From positions 7,440,001 to 7,504,000 of the forward strand of contig JAEILZ010000001.1 of NCBI GenBank assembly GCA_018873225.1: DNA of 64,000 nucleotides. The letters are read 5' to 3'. This document shows positions 26,301 to 37,020 of the stretch, one piece after another. The notes under the pieces are model-generated. The model had not been told where the DNA came from. It searched no databases and worked only from the letters and a program-made list of their open reading frames with translations. This DNA comes from [Phialemoniopsis] sp. UDSM-2020. Its lineage: Eukaryota > Ascomycota > Sordariomycetes > Thyridiales > Thyridiaceae. The number at the start of each line of letters is the position of its first letter. Position 1 is the first letter of the stretch. The translations under genes were made by a program, and so were the position numbers.

Positions 26301-28008
26301 TTAGCATTGTCGTGCCGCCTAGAGAAAACAAGACTCACCCTCGGGTGCTGATGCGGTCCTGGGTGAGACCGAGCTGTTCGAGGGAAGCGCCAGCTGCTAT
26401 CTGGAGCTGAGCGGCTACAATGTCGATGCCGGTGATCTCCTCGGTAATGGTGTGCTCGACTTGGATACGAGGGTTGATCTCGATGAAGTAGTAGCGGTTC
26501 TGTTGGTCGACCAGGAACTCAGCGGTACCAGCATTGCGGTAGTTGACCGACTTGGCTAGCCTGACGGCGTCGGTGAGGATAGCGTCGCGGGTCTCGGCGG
26601 GCAGGTCCTTTGCGGGGGCAATCTCGACGACCTTCTGGTGTCTTCGCTGGACGGAGCAGTCACGCTCGTACAGGTGGACGATGTTGCCGTGGTTGTCACC
26701 AAGAAGCTGAACCTCAATGTGCTTGGGCTTGTCAAGGAAGCGCTCGACGAAGACTGTGCCGTTACCGAAGGCAGACTTGGCCTCGGAGGTAGCTCGTTCG
26801 AAGTTCTCCTTTAGGGTCTCTTGGTCGCGCACAACTCTCATACCGCGACCACCACCACCATAGGCGGCCTTGATGATGATGGGAAACCCATATTCATCGG
26901 TGAAGGACTTGACCTCTTCGTAGGTCTCGACCGCACCCTCAGTACCGGGGACGACGGGAACCTTGGCTGCGATAGCGAGTTTCCGAGCGGAAACCTTGTC
27001 TCCGAGGGCATCAATGACGTCGCCAGATGGACCAACGAACTGTGCAGACCAACAAGTCAGTGTTGTTTCGGAGAAATCGCAATCATGGTAGACCTACAAC
27101 CAGGCCGGCCTTCTCGACGTTGCGCGCAAACTCGGCGTTCTCGGAGAGGAAACCGTAGCCTATAGTTATGGTGAGTTTCACTGATTAACCCGTTCGACCG
27201 AAGCGACTAACCAGGGTGGATCATCTGGGCGCCATGCTCGAGAGCAATCTTGATGATCTCGTCTCCGGCCAGGTAGGCGCCGACCGGGGTGTACTGGCCT
27301 CGCTTGCCGATGACGTATGCCTCGTCGGCCTCTGTTTTTCACAGTCAGCACTGCGCTTATTGACAAGTCGCAAATGAGCCCACATACTCTGCCTGTGCAT
27401 GGAAAGGCGATCCTCATGACTACTCAATTAGTATTATGTCTGGCGTGTCGGAGACCCGGATTCAGTCATTACCTGAAGACGGCGATGGTGTGGAGCGACA
27501 GCTCGTGGGCCTATCGAGGCACAGTTAATACCAAGCAAATAATTTAGCTTGTCTGGGCGGCAAACGTACAGTTCTGAAGATCTGTAATGAATAATGGTGT
27601 AAGCGAGATGTTTCCTAATATGATATCTCATCGTCTGGTTTATCGGCGGGCAAAACCTACACGGATGGCTAGAGTGCATGAGTTAGCAGCGGACTCGAGT
27701 CAAGCGGCCGGCGATATGATGGGGTCAGACTTACGAATTTCGCCTCGGTTGGCGACTGTGTAGATAGTATCATGTTAGCCAGAGCGCATAGTCAATTGGA
27801 CAACCAGGAAGCCAAAGAAGCCCCCCCCAGGGTCGTCCAGTAGTCGCGATGTGTCTGTTGACTCACCGAGAAGCTTCTTGTGCTGCATGATGGTCGAGTT
27901 GGCACGGATGCGGTGCACAGTCTTGTGCTGCTCGGTGCCATCCTCGATGACCTCCTCGTAGATGCGGTTGCCCGCGGTCTCCCGCAACTCAGCCAGCTTG
28001 GACGCCAT
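23340..28008 (-). CDS. PYC: Pyruvate carboxylase (biotin-dependent), 13 exons
   Basis: ATP- and biotin-dependent carboxylation of pyruvate to oxaloacetate, the main anaplerotic step; cytosolic in most filamentous fungi (family knowledge). Exons, 5' to 3': 28008-27867, 27755-27735, 27668-27661, 27581-27570, 27510-27473, 27419-27388, 27331-27212, 27159-27098, 27039-26339, 26285-26140, 25769-25620, 25554-23507, 23450-23340. Every junction has GT..AG ends and keeps frame, giving 1196 aa, the usual length. In order: the biotin carboxylase domain starting KLLVANRGEIPIRIF, with the ATP-grasp glycine loop [10 protein letters not shown] and [12 protein letters not shown]; the carboxyltransferase domain with [12 protein letters not shown]; and a C-terminal biotinyl domain whose AMKM is split by the last intron right after the second Met, with biotin on Lys1159. 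The N-terminal micro-exons are discussed separately. Confidence 0.97.
25912..25928 (+). repeat. Copy of dispersed TTATCCCACTGCCTAAG motif
   Basis: A 17-nt match to the arms of the inverted repeat at 40185/43338, lying inside the pyruvate carboxylase long intron next to the pyrimidine tract. Confidence 0.7.
25955..26074 (+). repeat. Pyrimidine-only tract in a pyruvate carboxylase intron
   Basis: About 120 nt made almost only of T and C (runs of T broken by single C), with a single G near 26058. It lies in the 370-bp intron between 26140 and 25769, by far the longest of this gene. On the transcribed strand it is a purine tract near the 5' side of the intron. A second shorter pyrimidine patch lies at about 25855-25897. 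Confidence 0.9.
27388..27755 (-). other. Micro-exon cluster of pyruvate carboxylase
   Basis: Within 368 bp lie five exons of 21, 8, 12, 38 and 32 nt (27755-27735, 27668-27661, 27581-27570, 27510-27473, 27419-27388). They encode [25 protein letters not shown] and [10 protein letters not shown], contiguous conserved sequence of the biotin carboxylase N-terminus. Each flanking intron is 53-79 bp with a GT donor and AG acceptor, and no alternative junction restores the conserved protein. The 8-nt exon (CCATCCGT) completes a Pro codon and adds Ile-Arg. Confidence 0.9.
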
Positions 28009-31000
28009 CTTTGACCTGTGGACTTGCTGAACAGGACAAAAAAGAAGTGCGTGTGTAAGGATGACTCGGCGGAAGGGGGGATGTGTAGAAATATAGAGAA
28101 AGGGAAGAGAGCACCGAGCAACGGTCCGGCGAGAAGGGTGATGGGCACTTTGAATCAGTGGTCGAGGGGAGGGGCGCGGTTATCTCTAGTGGGGTTTATC
28201 GGCTGAAAGCTACGAAGCTCGGCCAGCTTCAGAGCTAACGATTTAGGTAGTCTAGCTCGATCTTAATGTGGTTGTAGGGAACTGGGGTCAGCGTGGAATG
28301 TGACCCATTGGTTGGTCCTCTGGACAGAGACTACCGGTACGAGCAAGAAGAGGTGGTGTGTACTTTAGGTATCACAGTTTGGTCTGGTTCCATGTCTATC
28401 ATTGACAATTGATTTCATTTCTCTTCAAATGGAAGAAGAGATAGCAGTACAATGAGGTAATCTCTGACTATCCTGTCCAACCGATTATCGTCACCCTTGG
28501 GCTTGGAGGAAGTGGCAGTGGCGGGATTTTCGCAGCACATGAAGGCACCAGGTGATGGCATGGGCATGGATCGCCAGAGCTCCGTCCCCTCGGTATCAGT
28601 GGGAAAGAGGAAAGAAAAAAAAAGCGACAGGGGTGTGTATGACTCCCCCCATTGGATTGCCGCGCTGTGCCAGAGCAAAAAAGATACTTTCTACCGAAGT
28701 ATCTCCTTGGGGACGACTCGTGTGTTCCTTGGTTCGGTGGCATTGTCTTTTATCAACGTCTTTACCGAATACTTTCGAAACCGTCCAGGCACTCTGAATA
28801 ACCTTGCTGGTACCATGTTTCAATGCGATTGATTTGATTCTATATGTCTGTCCGTCACAGGGCAAACATGGCTGATTTGCAAAGGCTTCTTTGGCTTGTC
28901 TAGCCAGCTAGAATCTTTAGTCGCATCATTCGAGTTAATCTCGTGTAGCTCAACGTTTTTATTCTCTCACCTCGCTCCGTTCTCCATTGGAGCGTCTATG
29001 AAGCATGTGCGTTCTTTTCTAGTAATGAACCTCCACAGCCCTATCGCCAATTGGACATGCAAGAGGTCTTGGGGATCCAGAGGGTCCAGATCCGGCTCTG
29101 CCATCTGCCCGCCGCCAAATGCGCCATAAAAAACATGCACTTCACCTTAAGACCTCACCCCACCAACCAAAGCTCCCTCCCCTGTCGCAAATCCTTTTTT
29201 TGGGGGTGGGATGACGATGGGATGCCGTGGGTGCGAGGTGGGAGCATATCAAATCGCCCTAACTACTGGTTCTGGGCTCCTCATGAGCAGTGCGCTCGTC
29301 TTGCGCCTCGCCTGGGTCGCTTCGCTCGCTTCTCGAGATGTGACACACAACCCCATATAATGGAATAGCGGGCGGTTGGTGCTTGCGTCTCCCGTCTGCT
29401 TTTTTTCTCCAATGGCCAACCAGAGCCCAGAAAATGCGCTCTTTTACACCTTTTTACACACAAATCTCATGCAGCCTGACTAAATTTTTCTGCATATCTC
29501 TGACAACATTCGCGGTATTTTACAATAGTGCTATGAATCCCTGGCAACAGGGCTTGGGGCTTTGCGCCCATACCGTAGGTACACTTGAGCCAGCAACCTT
29601 GAGAACAAAGGGTACCTTGGATGTACTTTGCTCGCATGTAGCTCGGCGTTGTTGTCATGCCTCGTACCCCCATGTGACGACAGATGTCCGTTCCCACGGA
29701 CAATGTCTTCACGAACCCGGTACGGAGTTACAGTGGCTATCGGCGACCTGCTTGCATCATCGCAGTGCTCGTTTCGTAACTGTGCCGAGGGTAAAAACGG
29801 GCGAGGAAGGGTAAATCTGGGGAGAAATCTTAGTCAGTCTAGCGTAGTCAGTCAGGTGCTGGCTTGAGGCTGCAAAGATGGGTCGGGCGGTGCGCCCTGG
29901 TAATGCGTAGTGCCCTTCCCGATCCCCGGGCTTGCGGCTGTGGTTCCTGGATGCGCGCTCACGAGCTCGGCACAATTCGCGACGAGCAGTGGAAGCCGTT
30001 CCTGACCTGATTTCGACGCAATGTTGCTCCGTAGACTGCTTTAGCCAGTGCCTTTCTTACAAGGTGATTTTTATGAATTTAATCTTGTACTCTTTATTTG
30101 CTCAGGAGATTATATTGTTTTCTCTTGTCTTTATCTCTCTACTGGGTACATGCAGTGGGTGACCGAGGCAGAGAGGTTGGCACGAGCCGGCAACAAGACC
30201 TTCATGATAACTAGCAGTGCGACGAACGGCCACAACCAATCCCGAATTGACGAAACCCATCCCTACTCGATGCACGCCCCGTCATGGCGGGGTAACGAGG
30301 TACGAAACGGGCATCAAGCTGACACTCTGGTGAAGATACCCAGGGAGGGCCAGAACTTCTCGATCCAGCTCTGGCCTTGCCTTGGCTAGCCCTGCCACCC
30401 CGGATTATTGCCGTGGGAAATGGCACTTCCATCGTAGGGCCACGCGATAGTTCCCGTAGACTGCCCCCGACGCATCCACTATGGGGTAAGGCAGACAGGG
30501 GCCCAGGCGGCTCCTGTTCCTGCTTGTACCTTTTTTCCTTCTTTTCCATGCGCGCGGTCTCGATCCTGATTCATCAGAATGAGGTTTCGAACGGGTCCGG
30601 GGAAAGGCACATGAACCAGCATGTCATCGTTGCCGGGTGGGTACGGGAGCCCGGCGCAAACGCCAGACACGCAACAGACGTGCATCAGCGCCAGTGCCGT
30701 AGCTTGCCGATACTGACCGGTCACTCTGTCCGTTGACATCCTCGGCAAGTTACCCCGGACGCTTGCCATTGATGTTGCAAACTGGGATTGACCCCGCGAC
30801 CATTGTCGTCGGCTCAGGACCGTATACTCGATCCTCTCTCTGCCGAAGAAAGGCTGAGCCTAGCGTCAGTCGCCGCATACCGGAGTTACCTTCCGTTTTC
30901 GAAGAGGCAGACGACTTTTATGCTATTTGGACCTCTTATGACTATTTGTTTTTTCCTCTAAAGGGAAAACTCGAATTACGTACCGTATCTGATTTAGGTA

Positions 31001-31745
31001 TGTCCATCCCGCTGTAGGTACTTCGTAGATTCATGTCTCATGAGAAACATGCAAAGAGAAGAGTTCTAGTTCTTCTCGACTGGGCAAGTCCAAGCATAAG
31101 TGCTTGAGTGGTGAATAACAACTGGAGTTGCCAACTCTGCAAGAGAATATTCGGTACTTAGCTCCGATGTCTCTTCACTCTGAGTGTCTGTCGGCATCAT
31201 GGTCAACATCAATACACCCATTTCATCCAGCTTCAGCCTCTCCATTGGCTAGATCCACTTGCCGTGTTAAGAAACTTGCATGTTGCATATGTGAATCTCC
31301 ATGCAGCAGACGCTGTCGCTCGGAAGGATGACTAAAAGCTTCGAGTTCCTTCTCATCAGTCGACGTCCGGCACTCGTCTCCGACCCCGGAAGATCCCTTT
31401 AACCGAACTACGCATTCAACTGCTCAGTATGGTTCATTTGAGAGAGCATGTGTGCAGGCCGAGGTACACCAGGATTAAATCATAAGACGTCTATTGACCT
31501 TTCAAAGCCTAGGCCGGTGTATGGTCCTTCCAAAAACCGAATGATCCTGGATGCAGTGTAATTAATGTACAGGTCCAGGTATTTCTTCGCCGAGGACAAT
31601 TGCAAGCCTCGACCAAAGTAAAACGTGACCTCGAGGAGCACTTGAGCACTCCTGGGTCTTTTTTCGTCCTCCATATGTTTCATCACTCCTTTCCCTCGTC
31701 AATGCAAGTATAGAGTCAGAGGTAGCGCTGGTCAAAGCCCATTGC
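28009..31745. other. 3.7-kb region between pyruvate carboxylase and MPC1
   Basis: This contains the pyruvate carboxylase promoter on the left and the MPC1 3' flank on the right. The scattered short ORFs overlap on both strands and show no family character. No gene, RNA or mobile element is supported. Confidence 0.5.
28165..28174 (-). promoter_or_regulatory. Tandem AGGGG (STRE/C2H2-type) motif upstream of pyruvate carboxylase
   Basis: Two adjacent AGGGG pentamers about 157 bp upstream of the pyruvate carboxylase ATG. CCCCT elements bind Msn2/4-like C2H2 factors in yeasts. Whether this one is used is inference. Confidence 0.25.
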
Positions 31746-32522
31746 TTATTTGCTGACAGCGGCCTCGACCTTGGCCTCGACCTTCTGTGCGGTGTCCTTG
31801 GCAGCCTCCACGGCTCCCTTGACACCGGAAGCCTCAGCAGCCTCCTTGCCTCCCCACTTGTTGTACTGCATCCATCGGTACATTTGGGTCAGCTGGGCTC
31901 CCTCGTTGACAAAGTGGCAGCCGAACAGGAGGAAGTTGCGGGGCGTGACGGCCAGGGCGTAGCGCATGAAAGTCGCGGAGTAGATGCAGAGAGCAAACGT
32001 CATCTTTCCCGAGATCCTATGGATTGAACGAGAGCATTAGTGAACTATCCGACTGTACTATAGACATTTTCCTCGGGGCACTTTGAGAGCACTCACAGGT
32101 CAGGGCTCTTTTGCGTGTCCATGACAGCGGCAACGGGAATACCAAAGTTGGAGACGGGACCCCAGAAATCTATACACACAACGTATCAGTGATGAGTTCA
32201 TGAGATAGGCTGCCCGCCGCACTCGGAATTGGGCACTCCTCGGAGATGCCGGGTGACGTAGAGGGACATCGTTGGGATTCCGGAGGGCAATGCGGAGGCA
32301 CGCCCTTCGATAATTCCTCGAGCACTGTCTTATGTCTGTTGTCGCCTGCCTGCTTGCGCAGCTCGACATTCTCCTCCCGAGTCCCAATTCCAAGCTCGGA
32401 GTCCGAAAGCGGAAGCTGTGTTGGGGAAGGGGCGAGATGGGTCACCTACGCGTTGAGCAGATGTAATCCGTCACCGGGTTGGAGCGAATCTTCGCATTTG
32501 CTGCCTTGATGAGTGCGGCCAT
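31746..32522 (-). CDS. MPC1: Mitochondrial pyruvate carrier subunit MPC1
   Basis: Subunit of the inner-membrane carrier that brings cytosolic pyruvate into mitochondria, working as a heterodimer with MPC2/MPC3 (family knowledge). Three exons: 32522-32450, 32169-32097 and 32016-31746; introns are 280 and 80 bp, with frame kept as [15 protein letters not shown] and SPD-L-ISGKM. The product is 138 aa. It shows the UPF0041 core: [32 protein letters not shown], a [16 protein letters not shown] membrane segment and [16 protein letters not shown]. The last 35 residues are an Ala/Lys/Glu-rich tail beyond the core, common in fungal MPC1. The start is the first ATG giving the amphipathic N-terminus [15 protein letters not shown]. 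Confidence 0.95.
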
Positions 32523-33035
32523 CTTGAACGATTGCTCTATCGACTGACGACGTTGCGAGGCTAGAATGGGTGAGGATGTGATATCAATTCCAAGGTGGTT
32601 GAGCTGCGCTGGGGAGAAAATTACCAACGGTTCCGGTGGTAGATAGCACGGACCACCCCCGAAGTGTTCCTTCCCTTCTCCGAAATAGACCGCCCAAAAG
32701 CGCGGATAGAGTCACGTGATCGTCCACCTCCTTCAATGACAGCCCTCGGATTACCGACACGTACCGATCTCGCTCAGGGGGACAACAAGATCGTCATGAC
32801 AATTCGCAGGGCAGTTGAGACTTGGAAGAGTTGTTTGTGCCCATTAATTGATTCAATCCTCGCAATGCTGAGCTCTTGTCGAAAGCAGACAAGGTAGTCT
32901 ATGAGTTACATCTACCATTGAATGGATAAACGAAGACATCTTGCCCCGATGATGTCTTGGAACTGCACCCTAAACGCCTGTTGAAAGATTTTGGCCCACC
33001 AATCCTGAAAACTCATGAAGAAAATCCCAATCATA
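32523..33035. other. Spacer between MPC1 start and SmB end
   Basis: A 513-bp gap between two minus-strand genes: MPC1 promoter and leader, then the SmB 3' UTR. Apart from the E-box I see nothing distinctive. Confidence 0.6.
32712..32719. promoter_or_regulatory. Palindromic TCACGTGA E-box upstream of MPC1
   Basis: A perfect 8-bp palindrome 190 bp before the MPC1 ATG. CACGTG is the binding core of fungal bHLH factors of the Cbf1/Pho4 type. Its use here is inference. Confidence 0.35.
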
Positions 33036-33973
33036 TCAGCGACGAGGCGGCGGGTTGAAGCCGCCGGGGGGGCCGCCCTGAGGGAAGCCTTGAGGAGGGA
33101 AGGGAGGCTGGCCGGGGAACCCTGCAGGCGGGAAGCCACCGGGGAATCCAGGAGGAGGAGCTTATCGTAGTGTTAGCCGAAGTCTCGATAGACGAGAGGA
33201 AGAATGACAACTTACGGCCGCCACGACCACCAAAGCCACCAGGAGGTGCTCCGGGGAATCCGGGGAACGGTGGGGGAGCAGCACCACCGACACCAGCAGC
33301 AGGGCCCTACAGAAAGTCAGTTTCGTGCATATGGAACTTGTCGAGACGGAAAGGTTGCCTACCGCCAAAGAGATAGGAGCGGCGGCACCCCTTCCGGCAG
33401 GCCGTGCCACACCAGGCCCGGCCTGCAGAGTAGATGTGATACCACCACCGCCCGTCTTGCCCAGCCGTGCGCTAGGATCCGCCGGGGGAGGCGACTCGAC
33501 AGATAGTGACACAATATGGGCACCTCGAACGATAGTCAACCCCAGCGTTCGCTTCTCCTCCTGCTCGATCGTCTGGCTGGCAGCACCCTCCTTGCCAGGA
33601 GCCGCAGGCTTGTTCTGCTTTCTCTTGATGCGCCGGAACTCTTCGGTGTCGGCAAGAACAAGGTTCATGTGCTATGAGTGACAAGTTAGCCTAAGAAATC
33701 TCCGCAGTCTGTCCACACAGTGTAATGCACGCGTACCTTGTCGAAGGCCAACATCTGACCGGTCATTTGCCGCCCATCATTGAGGGTGACACGCATCCGG
33801 TAGTTGATCTAGGCATCCAGTCAGTATGAAGCGATGCAGTTCAAGGTCGCTCGACGGGATGGACGTACGTAACCGGCCTAGTATCGGGAAGATGTTAGTT
33901 TGTGAAGCTCTCGTCAAGGGGGAATGCGCCTGGAGCTCCGCCAACATACCATCTTGCCCTGCTTGTTCGACAT
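33036..33973 (-). CDS. SMB1: Small nuclear ribonucleoprotein SmB
   Basis: Core Sm-ring protein of U1, U2, U4 and U5 snRNPs (family knowledge). Six exons: 33973-33950, 33877-33869 (9 nt, encoding AGY), 33808-33737, 33671-33363, 33306-33216 and 33160-33036. All introns are 55-72 bp with GT..AG ends and preserve frame; product 209 aa. Residues 1-90 form the Sm fold: [20 protein letters not shown], then [25 protein letters not shown] split over three exons, then the basic RRIKRKQ loop and a second Sm motif [16 protein letters not shown]. The tail is Gly/Pro-rich with repeated GGFP/GFPG blocks, as in SmB of other eukaryotes. The 9-nt exon is required to complete the conserved MAGYINY strand. Confidence 0.95.
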
Positions 33974-34490
33974 TTTGAGATCGGGCTGCTACCGTAGTAG
34001 CTTGTTCCAAATTCAAAAAATTGGGTTTCTTGCGATCAAAGTCGGTTTGACTAGAGCGCGCGGTCTCCCTCACTTCCTGTGCAGAAGCCTGAGAGTCCAG
34101 TAGAGGTATGTTATGCTAGGCGGGGAAATTTTTGGAGACGCGGCTGAAGCTAGAATTCAAAGGGAGAAGGCTGAACTGAACGAATCAAATCTAATCTGGG
34201 TGTTTGAAAGCTTGGGCCACTTTTCTGTCTTTGCCTCGAGGCACGACGAGGAACTCAAAAGAGACTAGCGTGGAATTTGTCGCCAACCCAAGTCCAGGTG
34301 TGAAGTACCTAAGCCGACTTGGCCGAGTAGGGTTGACTGGCGAGCCCCAGCACGCACCAGCACCCACACAATTTTTTTTATTCCATCAAACGGGGACCCA
34401 GTCAAATTCGTGAACTTTTCCTACTCCACGACCACCCTCCTCCTTCCCACGACAATCATCACAGGTTTTACTAACCAAACAGCCGTCATC
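33974..34490. promoter_or_regulatory. Divergent promoter shared by SmB and RPL11
   Basis: The two genes start 517 bp apart on opposite strands, so both promoters lie in this stretch. It includes a T-run near 34371-34379 on the RPL11 side and ATCTAATCT-type repeats near 34188. No TATA box is obvious, as is common for fungal ribosomal-protein and housekeeping genes. Confidence 0.6.
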
Positions 34491-35144
34491 ATGGTACGCA
34501 TACTCGATACATAGCCACGATCGCCTCGATCGCAATTGCTAACATGCAATCTCTACAGTCCGAGAAGGCCCAGAACCCCATGCGGGAGCTCCGCATCCAG
34601 AAGCTCGTCCTGAACATCTCGGTCGGCGAGTCTGGTGACAGACTGACCCGTGCCGCCAAGGTGCTCGAGCAGCTGTCCGGTCAAACCCCCGTCTACAGTA
34701 CGTTTAAGGCTCAACTTGGAATGAATCAATGTTCTGGCGGGATTGCTAACAGAATTCCCCTCTCCAGGCAAGGCCCGCTACACTGTCCGTACCTTCGGTA
34801 TCCGCCGTAACGAAAAGATCTCGGTCCACGTCACCGTCCGTGGCCCCAAGGCCGAGGAGATCCTCGAGCGTGGCCTCAAGGTCAAGGAGTACGAGCTACG
34901 CAAGCGCAACTTCTCCGAGACCGGCAACTTTGGCTTCGGTATCAGCGAGCACATCGACCTGGGCATCAAGTACGACCCCGGTATCGGTATCTACGGCATG
35001 GACTTCTACTGCTGCATGACCCGCCCCGGTGAGCGCGTCACCCGCCGCCGCCGCTGCAAGAGCGTCATCGGCTCCTCGCACCGCATCAAGCGCGACGAGA
35101 CCGTCCGGTGGTTCAAGCAGCGCTTCGACGGCATCGTCCGATAA
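34491..35144 (+). CDS. RPL11: 60S ribosomal protein L11 (uL5)
   Basis: Large-subunit protein of the central protuberance, assembled with 5S rRNA and L5 (family knowledge). Three exons: 34491-34493 (just the ATG), 34559-34697 and 34768-35144; introns of 65 and 70 bp have GT..AG ends and the first has a GCTAAC branch site. The product is 172 aa, the family length. It shows [20 protein letters not shown] near the start, GQTPVYSKARYTVR across the second junction, FGIRRNEKI and the C-terminal RFDGIVR. A start codon alone on exon 1 is common in fungal ribosomal-protein genes; it is required here because no other ATG precedes SEKAQNPM in frame. Confidence 0.97.
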
Positions 35145-37020
35145 ATGCAGTCTACCCTCTGGTCTGAGGAGGACAAGGCATCTACGGGCGAGCGGGCAGG
35201 GGTGGAGGAAAGCATTGCATTTTCGGTCTTAATGAAACATGGCATGGTTTTACGGAGTGGAGCTCAGGTCACAAAATTTGGGCAATCTTGGGAAAATGTA
35301 CATTTCGTGCATCTTGAGGACATTCGTTCCTCAATCTAGCTTGACAGAAATTCCATCAGTCAAGCTACGGCCTCAGAGACCGACCGGCATCATGCCGGCT
35401 TTCATCCTTGCATTTCACATAGTTTCGTTGCTCCGTGATTGTTGATGTTGACTGTAGTCGTAGGTAATACCCGGCCCCGAAGTGGCCATCATTGTTCCAA
35501 AGCATCAGCATGCGTCGGTGAGATTGGCTCATGGGCGGTTTGCTGAGGTATGTCTAGCTGATTACTGTGTGCTTAACACTGAGAAATCCTCATGTTGATA
35601 TGGGGGGATGACGGTTCTGCTCATGCATACCACCAACACCACCAACAACGAGATCCCTTGTAAGACATTTCAAGCGAGAGCATTTTCAAGTCCGGTGGTG
35701 GTCAAGCGGCTGTGACCGCTTGAAGGGTTGTTGTTGATCTACTTGGCCGTTCTTCAACTTCAACTCACATCACCGGCGGGCCCGGGGCGCACCAGTGCCG
35801 CCAACACTGGCTGGGTTGACAAGAGACGTAGAGGGAACGGGGCCCCGTTCGAGCGCACCTTGAACTCTTTTTTTTGGCCTTTTCTTGGTATTTTTTCGTC
35901 TATCTCGAACGTCTCTTCGGGGGCTTCTCACTTTCCCTTGGTTGCGGGTTGAGTAAGTATCTAAGACGTGGCTCACAATATGAGCTGAAGAAGGCATATT
36001 TGTGATAACATCGTAGCCCACGGTTGTCCTGGAGATTGGTGGATAAGAAACAAACTTTCTGGCAAGACAGCTACTTGGTACATCGATAGTTACAAAAGGT
36101 GGTAGGTATGCTTGAAGCTGAAAAAGCAAGCAAGACTCTTCCTCCTCGATCAAGACATCCCACTACCGCCTTTAATAGACCAAGATCAAGCATTAAATCT
36201 TCTATATCTGGCCCTCTATATAAAACAGTGAAATAAATGGGAAACATGCCGTATTTCATTCATCAAAGGCATAGCCAGTACCATCAAAACGTGGTATGGA
36301 AACTGAACTCAGGGGCACAACGACATGGCCTGTTGGCAGCATGCTACGGATTGATTCACGGAAGTACAAAATCAAGATGCTCACAAGATGCCTAGAACCC
36401 GTGCTCTCATTCATCATATATACGCTATCTACGTACGTCCACTTCGTGTACCAGACCTGAGCCAGGTCCATTCATATCCCCCAGCCCGTGTGTCTGCCAT
36501 CGTGTCTCCCAGACCAGCCAGTGCAAGTCATTGCGTGATATCAACGTGTTTACCATCACTCATCCCAGGTCATATATCCCATGAAAGAAAAAAAGCAGCC
36601 CATGACCTCGTGTGTTTGTAAAAAGATATGACAAAAGGAAGAAGAGAGCAGTGCAAGGAGATAACGATTCCCCAAGTCGACCGTCGTCGGCAACACGCCA
36701 CGAACAGCAAAAGGCAACAACTAGCCCGGTCCCTCATAATAACAAGGGCCGGCAGGCGAAGCAGATGCGTGCACAAAACATTCGTCGTCGGGTATAGAAC
36801 GATGATGCGTATAAAAAAGAAGTAAAAACGAAAAGAATGATCAACGAAAGTAGCAGAGGACCGCCACACCCATGCTGGTCACCCAGTTTTCGGCACCATC
36901 AAATGCAGACAAAAATGCTCAGCACCAATCAACCACGCATAGCATGGAGTTTGTAACGCTGTTTCCAGTACCCCGAGCAGAGAAGGGACGGCCACCGACA
37001 CGCCCCGAGGGGACGCTTCT
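35145..37020. other. Convergent gap between RPL11 and the 654-aa gene
   Basis: 1.9 kb holding two 3' flanks. It is moderately AT-rich between 36.0 and 36.9 kb. No ORF or repeat here is convincing. Confidence 0.5.

Noticed and set aside
25924..26338. Lys/Glu/Arg-rich ORFs across the pyruvate carboxylase intron
   Set aside because: They are translations of the pyrimidine tract's complement plus neighbouring exon sequence in wrong frames.
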